A DNA stretch of 64,000 nucleotides, taken from assembly GCA_017940465.1 (NCBI GenBank), contig JAGAYN010000017.1:1-64000 (forward strand), written 5' to 3'. The notes under the pieces were generated by a model that was given only the letters and a program-made list of their open reading frames with translations, ran no database searches and was not told the DNA's origin. This document shows, one piece after another, positions 46,083-53,856 of this stretch (positions are counted from its first letter, which is position 1; each line of letters opens with the position of its first letter). Position numbers and translations under genes: made by a program. The DNA comes from Bacteroidales bacterium (GTDB taxonomy: Bacteria; Bacteroidota; Bacteroidia; Bacteroidales; P3).

Positions 46083-47288
46083 TTACTGGTTGAGGCTGGC
46101 GGCGATGGCGTCGGCCATGGCGGCGAGGTCCTGTTCCTGCGGGGCTTTCAGGGCGCTCTTGAGGGAGAGGGTGTCGCCGAGGATGGTGCTGGCGGGCATC
46201 TCTTCCACCATGGCGCGCATGAGTTTCCCGCTCTGGGGCGCCCAGGAGCCGTTTTCGATGAGGGCCCAGGTGCGGTTCTGGAAGTTGTGTGCCTTGAGGT
46301 CGAGGAGGAACTCCTCCATGGGGGTGAAGATGCCGTTGTTGTAGGTGGAGGAGGCGAGGACGATGTGGCTGGCGCGGAAGCATTCGCTGAGGAGCTTGCT
46401 GCAGTGGGTGCGGCTGGCGTCGTAGGCTTTGATGTTGCGGATGCCGCGCTGTGCGAGGAGGGTGGCGAGGCGCAGGGCGGCGGCTTCGGTGTGGCCGTAG
46501 ACGCTGCCGTAGATGATGACCACGGCCTGCTCCTCGGGCTGGTAGCGGCTCCAGAGGTCGTGCTTGTGGATGAACCATTCCAGGTTGCGGCGCCAGACGG
46601 GGCCGTGCAGGGGGCAGGTCATCTGGATGTCCAGGGCGGCGGCTTTCTTGAGCAGGGCCTGCACCTGGGGGCCGTATTTGCCGACGATGTTGGTGAAGTA
46701 GCGGCGTGCGTCGCCGAGCCATTCCTGCTCGAAGTTCACCTCGTCGGCGTAGAGGTTGCCGCTGAGGGCGCCGAAGGTGCCGAAGGCATCGGCGGAGAAG
46801 AGGGTGCGCGATGTGGCGTCGTAGGTGACCATCACCTCGGGCCAGTGCACCATGGGGGCGGTGGCGAAGTGGAGGGTGTGGGTGCCGGTGCAGAGGGTGT
46901 CGCCCTCTTTGACCACCTGCAGGTTGGCCTGCACGTCGATGTCGAAGAACTGGCCGATCATCTGTGCGGCCTTGGCGGTGGTGGCGATTTTGATGTGCGG
47001 GTGCCGCAGCAGGAGAGGCTGGAGGAGGGCGGCGTGGTCGGGTTCCATGTGGTTGATCACGAGGTAGTCCAGCGGGCGTCCGCCGAGGGCGGCGTCGAGG
47101 TTGGCGAAGAAGGTCTCGGCCACGGCGGCGTCGGCCGTGTCGAGGAGGACGGTCTGCCGGTCGAGCAGCAGGTAGCTGTTGTAGCTCACGCCGCGGGGCA
47201 CGGGGTAGATGTTCTCGAAGAGGGCGATGCGGCGGTCGCTGGCGCCGATGTAGACGAGGTCGTCGTGGATGTGCTGTATGTTGTGCAT
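46083..47288 (-). CDS. A-type flavoprotein (FprA-like)
   Basis: A 401-residue enzyme with an N-terminal metallo-beta-lactamase di-iron domain and a C-terminal flavodoxin domain (from about residue 256). Di-iron ligands are visible: His80, Glu82, Asp84 and His85 in NHMEPDH, then His148, Asp167 and His228 (PLHGP). The FMN loop is YGSVYGHTEA. In anaerobes such enzymes reduce O2 to water or NO to N2O. There is no rubredoxin fusion. The start at 47288 is preceded by the DUF389 gene 19 bases upstream. Confidence 0.94.
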   Translation of the reverse strand: MHNIQHIHDDLVYIGASDRRIALFENIYPVPRGVSYNSYLLLDRQTVLLDTADAAVAETFFANLDAALGGRPLDYLVINHMEPDHAALLQPLLLRHPHIKIATTAKAAQMIGQFFDIDVQANLQVVKEGDTLCTGTHTLHFATAPMVHWPEVMVTYDATSRTLFSADAFGTFGALSGNLYADEVNFEQEWLGDARRYFTNIVGKYGPQVQALLKKAAALDIQMTCPLHGPVWRRNLEWFIHKHDLWSRYQPEEQAVVIIYGSVYGHTEAAALRLATLLAQRGIRNIKAYDASRTHCSKLLSECFRASHIVLASSTYNNGIFTPMEEFLLDLKAHNFQNRTWALIENGSWAPQSGKLMRAMVEEMPASTILGDTLSLKSALKAPQEQDLAAMADAIAASLNQ

Positions 47289-47307
47289 GTTGTTGTGTTT
47301 GGGTGGG

Positions 47308-48612
47308 TTATATGTTCTGTTGGATAATCGTTTCGAGCCGGGGTTCCTCGGCGCGTGTGCGCAGCCATTGTTCGAGCCGCTGGCGTTCGGCGGCGGGGAG
47401 CGGGCGCTTGTCGTGCAGGGCGACCAGTGCCACGGTGCGCCCGGCGATGCGGCCGACGGCGATGCTTTCCACCGAGGGGAAGAGGGGCCGGGCCTCGCGC
47501 GAGACGTGGGCCGAGAGGCTGTCCAGCGCGGTGTAGGCGTCGAGCCGCTGCTGCAGGTCGGCCAGTTCGGCGTTGAGCTGCGCGTTGTTCTGCTCGGCAA
47601 GGGTGAGGTGCGACGTGAGGTCGTAGCGTTCGTCCGCGGCGTCGGCCTGGATGACGGAGAGCTGGTAGCCGGCCAGGCCGTAGAAGTGCATCCGTCCGCG
47701 GGCCTGGGCCATCTCGTCCTGTGTGATTTCGCGGCCGACGGCGACGACGCGCAGTGTGTCGTGGGCCAGCTGCTGCGACAGTATCTGGCGGCCGCTGCGG
47801 TCGAGCTCGGTCGTGACGAAGGCGCGCAGGTTGCGCTCGAAGACGTTCTTGCGCACGATGGATACGGTCATGACGGCGGCGGGGATGAGGGTGACGACGA
47901 CGATGGCGGTGATGACCCTCCGCCCGTGGCGTGCGCGTTCGGGGTTGACGGCCTGCACGGGATGGAAGCGCAGCAGCTTGGTCCCGAGGAAGGTTGCCGT
48001 GGCGATGAACACGGTGTTGATGAAGAAGAGGTAGAAGGCGCCGAGGAAGTAGCTCCACTGCGCCGTGGCCAGGCCGTAGCCCGCGGTGCAGAGGGGCGGC
48101 ATGAGGGCGGTGGCGATGGCCACGCCGGGGATCACCTGCCCCTTGCTTTTGCACGTCAGCGCCAGCACGCCGGCGGCGCCGCCGCAGAAGGCGATGAGCA
48201 CGTCGTAGAGGGTGGGCGAGGTGCGGGCCAGCAGCTCGCTCTGGGCCTCGCTCAGGGGCGAGAGCCAGAAGTAGAGCGTCGCCGTCGCCACGGAGATGAG
48301 GGTGGCCACGGCATAGTTCTTCAACGACTGCTTCAGCAGCTCGAAGTCGCTGATGCCCACCGCCAGGCCCATGCCGATGATGGGTCCCATGAGGGGCGAC
48401 ACCAGCATGGCGCCTATGATGACCGCCGTGGAGTTCACGTTCAGCCCCAGCGAGGCGATCAGGATGGCGAAGATGAGAATCCACAGGTTGGTGCCGCGGA
48501 AGACGATGCTCCCACGCACCTGCTCCACCACCTCCTGCTCGTCCTCCCGGTCGTGCATGAGGTTGAAATAGTGGCTGATATATCGTGTGTGGCGGCGTAA
48601 GTCTCTACCCAT
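47308..48612 (-). CDS. DUF389 family membrane protein
   Basis: A 434-residue inner-membrane protein. The N-terminal half is DUF389: REDEQEVVEQVRGSIVFRGT, NLWILIFAILIASLGLNVNS, AVIIGAMLVSPLMGPIIGMG and IPGVAIATALMPPLCTAGYG, with about six helices to residue 250. The C-terminal half is soluble with a coiled-coil stretch (LTLAEQNNAQLNAELADLQQ). The function is unknown. I chose the Met giving MGRDLRRHTRY; a start at 48666 would add 18 residues close to the presumed promoter. Confidence 0.88.
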   Translation of the reverse strand: MGRDLRRHTRYISHYFNLMHDREDEQEVVEQVRGSIVFRGTNLWILIFAILIASLGLNVNSTAVIIGAMLVSPLMGPIIGMGLAVGISDFELLKQSLKNYAVATLISVATATLYFWLSPLSEAQSELLARTSPTLYDVLIAFCGGAAGVLALTCKSKGQVIPGVAIATALMPPLCTAGYGLATAQWSYFLGAFYLFFINTVFIATATFLGTKLLRFHPVQAVNPERARHGRRVITAIVVVTLIPAAVMTVSIVRKNVFERNLRAFVTTELDRSGRQILSQQLAHDTLRVVAVGREITQDEMAQARGRMHFYGLAGYQLSVIQADAADERYDLTSHLTLAEQNNAQLNAELADLQQRLDAYTALDSLSAHVSREARPLFPSVESIAVGRIAGRTVALVALHDKRPLPAAERQRLEQWLRTRAEEPRLETIIQQNI

Positions 48613-48690
48613 AGGCGGTGGTTTTGTCAGGTAGGGTAACGGCGTGTTGCGCGAAATATTGTGCATCGCCCGCGAATAATTTTGAGGCGT

Positions 48691-48790
48691 GTCGGAGCTG
48701 TGTCGGACCCCACTCGGAGGCAGGTCGGAGAAAGTCGGAGTTGACTCGGAGTTGATACGGAGTTGACTCGGAGTTGGTCCTGTCGCGGGT
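48691..48790. repeat. 11-bp-phased tandem array, unit CTCGGAGTTGA
   Basis: Eight units at 48691-48777: GTCGGAGCTGT, GTCGGACCCCA, CTCGGAGGCAG, GTCGGAGAAA (10 bases), GTCGGAGTTGA, CTCGGAGTTGA, TACGGAGTTGA, CTCGGAGTTGG. The gap 48613-49039 holds only this array, the following G-rich tract and a promoter. Confidence 0.85.
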
Positions 48791-48819
48791 CGGGTGGGAC
48801 AGGGGGGCGGGGTGGGGGG
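48787..48819 (+). other. Strong G-quadruplex-type tract
   Basis: At least six runs of three or more G separated by one to three bases, directly after the 11-bp array. G-rich sequence continues to about 48890. Confidence 0.6.
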
Positions 48820-48975
48820 TACCCGGAGTATCCCCGGAGGAAGGGCCGGGGAGGCGCGGCGAGGGGGCGGTGCGGAGAGGTCCCGGGATGGTTTTAATGG
48901 TGCTGATTTACAGTGGATTGTGTAGGCGTGAAAAATATTTTCACCACTTTTGGTGAGGAATTGAAATTTATTTTG

Positions 48976-48984
48976 TACTTTTGC
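48976..48984 (+). promoter_or_regulatory. -7 box of the 2-oxoacid oxidoreductase operon
   Basis: TACTTTTGC, about 55 bases before the ferredoxin gene. The -33 element is unclear (TTTTG at a 23-base distance). Confidence 0.6.
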
Positions 48985-49039
48985 AGGCAGTAATTGTTTG
49001 CAGAAAACAACATCGTATTAATCTTATAACATTAAAACT

Positions 49040-49261
49040 ATGGCATTTAAAGGACAAATCATTGTCGATACCGAACGCTGCAAAGGCTGCGGAGTGTGCG
49101 TACCCGTGTGCCCGGTGCAGTGCCTCGAGCTGTCGAAAGAAGTGAACGGCAAGGGCTACAACTACACCCATACCGTGAATGAGAAATGCATCGGCTGCGC
49201 CAGCTGCGCTATGGTGTGCCCCGACGGGGTCATTTCCGTCTACAAACTCAAAGTTAGTTAA
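49040..49261 (+). CDS. korD: 2-oxoacid:ferredoxin oxidoreductase, ferredoxin-like delta subunit
   Basis: A 73-residue protein with two [4Fe-4S] motifs, CKGCGVCVPVCP and CIGCASCAMVCP, passing electrons from the TPP subunit to ferredoxin. It is first in a delta-alpha-beta-gamma operon (22, 9 and 26 bases between genes). Subunits of this layout act on 2-oxoglutarate or branched-chain 2-oxoacids; sequence alone does not decide. The enzymes are oxygen-sensitive, pointing to anaerobic metabolism. Confidence 0.9.
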   Translation: MAFKGQIIVDTERCKGCGVCVPVCPVQCLELSKEVNGKGYNYTHTVNEKCIGCASCAMVCPDGVISVYKLKVS

Positions 49262-49282
49262 ACCAAAGAAAGAGGAATACAA

Positions 49283-50365
49283 ATGGCAAGAGAACTGAAA
49301 CTGATGAAGGGCAACGAAGCGATTGCCCAAGCAATGATTGCCAGCGGAACGGACGGCTACTTCGGCTATCCCATCACCCCGCAGTCGGAAGTCATGGAGA
49401 CGCTCATGGCCGAGAAGCCGTGGGAGACCACCGGCATGGTGGTGCTGCAGGCCGAGTCGGAGGTCTCCTCCATCAACATGGTCTACGGCGGCGCCGCCAC
49501 AGGCAAGAAGGTGGCCACCTCCAGCTCCTCGCCCGGAATCTCGCTCATGCAGGAAGGCCTCACCTACCTGGCAGGCGCGGAGATACCCTGCGTCATCGTC
49601 AACGTGATGCGCGGCGGCCCCGGCCTGGGCACCATCCAGCCCTCGCAGAGCGACTACTTCCAGAGCGTCAAGGGCGGCGGCCACGGCGACTACCAGCTCT
49701 ACACCCTCGCCCCCGCTTCGGTGCAGGAGATGTATGACTTCGTGTTCGACGCCTGGGACATCGCCTTCAAGTACCGCAACCCCGTCCTCATCCTCTCCGA
49801 CGGCGCCATCGGCCAGTGCATGGAGAAGCTCTACACCCGCGACTATATCCCCCGCTGGACCGAGGAGGAGCGCCGCCAGCACGCCCCCTGGGGCACCTTC
49901 GGCAAGCCCGCCAGCCGCGGCCACAACATCATCACCTCCCTCGAACTCGAAAGCGCCCGTCAGGAGGTCTTCAACCTCAAGCTCCAGGCCAAGTATGCCG
50001 AGATGAAGGAGAAGGAAGTCCGCTTTGAGACCATCAACTGCGAGGATGCCGACTACATCTTCGTCGCCTACGGCTCCTCCAGCCGCATCGCCATGAAGGC
50101 CATGCAGATGGCCCGCGAGAAAGGCATCAAGGTGGGCCTCTTCCGCCTCATCACCCTCTTCCCCTTCCCCACCAAGCAGCTCGCCGAGGTGGCCAAGCGA
50201 GTGAAGGGTATCCTCTGCGTCGAGATGAGCGCGGGCCAGATGATCGAGGACGTGCGCCTCGCCACCGAGTGCAACGTGAAGACCGAGCATTTCGGCCGCT
50301 TCGGTGGTATCATCCCCACCCCGACAGAGGTGCTGGAAGCTCTTGAAAACAAAATCATTAAATAA
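49283..50365 (+). CDS. korA: 2-oxoacid:ferredoxin oxidoreductase, alpha subunit (KorA/VorB type)
   Basis: A 360-residue subunit with the pyrimidine-binding domain (GNEAIAQAMIASGTDGYFGY then PITPQSEVMETL; Glu in QAESEVSSINMVYGGAATG) and a C-terminal transketolase-like domain (YGSSSRIAMKAMQMAREKG, VEMSAGQMIEDVRLA). SQSDYFQSVKGGGHGDY is the substrate-side loop. Oxidative decarboxylation, or its reductive reverse, joins CoA to the acyl group with ferredoxin as electron carrier. Often annotated as 3-methyl-2-oxobutanoate dehydrogenase subunit VorB. Confidence 0.93.
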   Translation: MARELKLMKGNEAIAQAMIASGTDGYFGYPITPQSEVMETLMAEKPWETTGMVVLQAESEVSSINMVYGGAATGKKVATSSSSPGISLMQEGLTYLAGAEIPCVIVNVMRGGPGLGTIQPSQSDYFQSVKGGGHGDYQLYTLAPASVQEMYDFVFDAWDIAFKYRNPVLILSDGAIGQCMEKLYTRDYIPRWTEEERRQHAPWGTFGKPASRGHNIITSLELESARQEVFNLKLQAKYAEMKEKEVRFETINCEDADYIFVAYGSSSRIAMKAMQMAREKGIKVGLFRLITLFPFPTKQLAEVAKRVKGILCVEMSAGQMIEDVRLATECNVKTEHFGRFGGIIPTPTEVLEALENKIIK

Positions 50366-50374
50366 GAACAGACT

Positions 50375-51226
<852 letters not shown>

Positions 51227-51252
51227 AACAACCCATTAAAAACAGAACAACA

Positions 51253-51804
51253 ATGACTGAAGAAATCATCATAGCCGGCTTCGGTGGACAGGGTGTCCTC
51301 TCCATGGGCAAGATCCTTGCCTACTCCGGCGTCATGCAGAACAAAGAGGTCAGCTGGATGCCCAGCTACGGCCCCGAGATGCGCGGCGGCACGGCCAACG
51401 TCTCCGTCATCATCAGCGACGAGCGCATCAGCTCGCCCATCATCAACCAGTTCGACACGGCCATCATCCTCAACCAGCAGTCGCTGGACAAGTTCGAGGC
51501 CAGCGTGAAGCCCGGCGGCCTGCTCATCTACGACCCCAACGGCATCACCCACGAACCCACCCGCAAGGATATCAACATCTATAAGATTGCCGCCACGGCC
51601 AAGGCCCAGGAGCTCGGCATCTCGAAGGTGTTCAACATGGTGGTCCTCGGCGGTTTCCTCAAGCTGAAACCCATCGTCGACAAGCAGTACATCCACGAGG
51701 GCCTCGAGCACTCGCTGCCCCAGCGCCACTGGAACCTCATTCCCCAGAACGAGGAGGCCATCGAGATCGGCAAGGGCCTCATCGAGGCTGTGCAGACAAT
51801 ATAG
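51253..51804 (+). CDS. korC: 2-oxoacid:ferredoxin oxidoreductase, gamma subunit
   Basis: A 183-residue subunit carrying the CoA-binding domain: IIAGFGGQGVLSMGKILAYS, VSWMPSYGPEMRGGTANVSV and ISDERISSPII. The C-terminal region contains NMVVLGGFLKL. It completes the four-subunit enzyme; a terminator follows. Confidence 0.93.
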   Translation: MTEEIIIAGFGGQGVLSMGKILAYSGVMQNKEVSWMPSYGPEMRGGTANVSVIISDERISSPIINQFDTAIILNQQSLDKFEASVKPGGLLIYDPNGITHEPTRKDINIYKIAATAKAQELGISKVFNMVVLGGFLKLKPIVDKQYIHEGLEHSLPQRHWNLIPQNEEAIEIGKGLIEAVQTI

Positions 51805-51832
51805 TCGGCAACAACTGCATCCATGAAGCGTC

Positions 51833-51868
51833 GGAAGCCCCTCTGAAATGAGGGGTTTCCGCTTTTTT
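51833..51868 (+). terminator. Terminator of the oxidoreductase operon
   Basis: An 11-bp stem (51833-51843 with 51850-51860), a 6-base loop, then GCTTTTTT. Confidence 0.9.
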
Positions 51869-51892
51869 ATGGCGGCCGGCGTGAAACATTTT

Positions 51893-51925
51893 TTCCGCCA
51901 TGTCACAAAAAAGTCGTAATTTTGC
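51893..51925 (+). promoter_or_regulatory. Promoter of glmS
   Basis: GCCATGTCAC at 51897-51906 lies exactly 20 bases before TAATTTTGC (51917-51925). The -33 TTTG is degenerate (TTCC). The leader is about 28 bases, with no glmS ribozyme. Confidence 0.7.
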
Positions 51926-51958
51926 ACATTCATTAGCAACATCACAATACACAGCATT

Positions 51959-53821
51959 ATGTGCGGAATAGTAGGATATATCGGGGAACAGCAGGCCTAT
52001 CCCGTCTTGATAAAGGGTTTGCACAGATTGGAATACCGCGGCTATGACTCGGCCGGTGTGTCGATGATCACCCCTCAGGGCGACCTGCATGTCTACAAGG
52101 CCACGGGCAAGGTGTCGGCCCTGGAGGAGAAATGCGCCCCCGAGGACACGACGGGCACCATCGGCATCGCCCACACACGCTGGGCCACCCACGGCGAGCC
52201 CAACACCGTCAATGCCCATCCCCACCGCAGCGAGAGCGGGAACCTCTCGCTGGTGCACAACGGTATCATCGAGAACTACAAGACCCTCCGCGCCATGCTG
52301 GAGAAAAAGGGCTACTCGTTCAGCAGCGAGACCGACACCGAGGTGCTGGTGCAGCTCATCGAGTTCACCCAGAAGAACGAGAAATGCGACCTCTTCACCG
52401 CCGTGCAGCGCGCGCTGAAGAACGTCGTGGGCGCCTATGCCATCGCCATACTGGAGAAGGAACACCCCGACCGCATCGTCTGCGCCCGCAAGGGATCGCC
52501 GCTGGTAATCGGCGTGGGCACCGACGCGCGTGGCCACAGGGAGTTCTATATCGGCTCCGACGCCACGCCCATCATCGAGTACACCAACCAGGTCATCTAC
52601 CTCAAGGACGAGGAGATAGCCCTCATGACACGCAACAGCGACCTGCCGGAAATCATCAACCTGGCCAACGTACACCAGACGCCCGAGATGCATACGCTGC
52701 AACTCTCGCTCGACGAACTGGAGAAGGGTGGCTATCCGCACTTCATGCTCAAGGAGATATGGGAGCAGCCCAACGCCCTGCGCACCTGCATCCAGGGGCG
52801 TGTGCACGTGCAGGCCAAGGATGTACGGCTGAGTGGCATCGTGGAGCATCGCGAGAAGTTCCTCAACGCCCGCCGCATCATTATCTGCGCCTGCGGCACC
52901 AGTTGGCACTCGGCCCTCATCGGGAAGTACTTCATCGAGGAGGCGGCCCAGATACCGGTGGAAGTGGAATACGCCTCGGAGTTCCGCTACCGCAACCCCG
53001 TCATCTACCCGGACGACATCGTGATCGCCGTCAGCCAGAGCGGTGAGACGGCCGACACGCTGGCCGCCATCCAGTTGGCCGAGCAGAAGGGAGCCTTCCT
53101 CTACGGCATCTGCAATGTGATAGGCTCTTCGATAGCCCGCGCCACCCACAGCGGAACCTACATCCATGTGGGGCCGGAGATCGGCGTGGCCTCCACCAAG
53201 GCCTTCACCGGCCAGGTGGTGACCCTCTGCCTCCTCGGCCTCGCCATCGCCAAGGAGAAGCATACCCTCAGCGACGAGATGTTCCATTTGCTGGTGGATG
53301 AGTTGCAGTCTATCCCCGACAAGATACAATGGACGCTGGAACACAACCAGAATATAGACCAGTTCGCCCAGATGTTCACCTATTGCCGCAACTTCCTCTT
53401 CCTCGGCCGCGGCTACAATTACCCCGTGGCCCTCGAAGGAGCCCTCAAACTGAAGGAGATCAGCTATATCCATGCCGAGGGTTATCCTGCCGCCGAAATG
53501 AAGCACGGCCCCATCGCCCTGGTGGACGGGGAGATGCCCTGCGTCTTTATCGCCCCCAAGCGAGGCATGTACGACAAGGTGGTGTCCAATATCCAGGAGA
53601 TTAAGAGCCGCAAGGGAAAGATTATCAGTGTGGTGACAGAGGGAGACAAGACCGTCTCCGACATGAGCGACTACACCTTCGTCATCCCCGACACCCGCGA
53701 CTGCTTCGTGCCCCTGCTGGCCGTGGTGCCGCTGCAGTTGCTCTCCTACTACGTGGCTACCGCCAAGGGGCGCAATGTGGACCAGCCGCGCAACCTCGCC
53801 AAGAGCGTCACGGTGGAGTGA
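51959..53821 (+). CDS. glmS: Glutamine-fructose-6-phosphate aminotransferase (isomerizing)
   Basis: A 620-residue enzyme making glucosamine-6-phosphate, the entry to UDP-GlcNAc for peptidoglycan and LPS. The N-terminal Ntn glutaminase starts MCGIVGYIG (Cys2 becomes the nucleophile), with LHRLEYRGYDSAGVS, THTRWATHG-like AHTRWATHGEP and HNGIIENY. Two SIS domains follow: CGTSWHSALIGKYFIEE, SQSGETADTLAAI, GVASTKAFTGQV and LGRGYNYPVALEGALKLKEI, plus the C-terminal PRNLAKSVTVE that includes the conserved lysine. Complete. Confidence 0.98.
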   Translation: MCGIVGYIGEQQAYPVLIKGLHRLEYRGYDSAGVSMITPQGDLHVYKATGKVSALEEKCAPEDTTGTIGIAHTRWATHGEPNTVNAHPHRSESGNLSLVHNGIIENYKTLRAMLEKKGYSFSSETDTEVLVQLIEFTQKNEKCDLFTAVQRALKNVVGAYAIAILEKEHPDRIVCARKGSPLVIGVGTDARGHREFYIGSDATPIIEYTNQVIYLKDEEIALMTRNSDLPEIINLANVHQTPEMHTLQLSLDELEKGGYPHFMLKEIWEQPNALRTCIQGRVHVQAKDVRLSGIVEHREKFLNARRIIICACGTSWHSALIGKYFIEEAAQIPVEVEYASEFRYRNPVIYPDDIVIAVSQSGETADTLAAIQLAEQKGAFLYGICNVIGSSIARATHSGTYIHVGPEIGVASTKAFTGQVVTLCLLGLAIAKEKHTLSDEMFHLLVDELQSIPDKIQWTLEHNQNIDQFAQMFTYCRNFLFLGRGYNYPVALEGALKLKEISYIHAEGYPAAEMKHGPIALVDGEMPCVFIAPKRGMYDKVVSNIQEIKSRKGKIISVVTEGDKTVSDMSDYTFVIPDTRDCFVPLLAVVPLQLLSYYVATAKGRNVDQPRNLAKSVTVE

Positions 53822-53828
53822 ACAGCAT

Positions 53829-53856
53829 GGGGCCGCGCAAAGCGCGGCCCCTCTTC
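53829..53856. terminator. Bidirectional hairpin between glmS and the transglutaminase gene
   Basis: A 10-bp GC stem (53829-53838 with 53842-53851), the loop AAA, followed by TCTTCATTT. Confidence 0.7.

Noticed and set aside
48691..48777. CRISPR array
   Set aside because: The 11-bp units are contiguous with no spacers and there are no cas genes; the same holds for the other arrays.
51925..51958. glmS ribozyme
   Set aside because: The leader is only about 28 bases from the predicted transcription start and has no ribozyme core.
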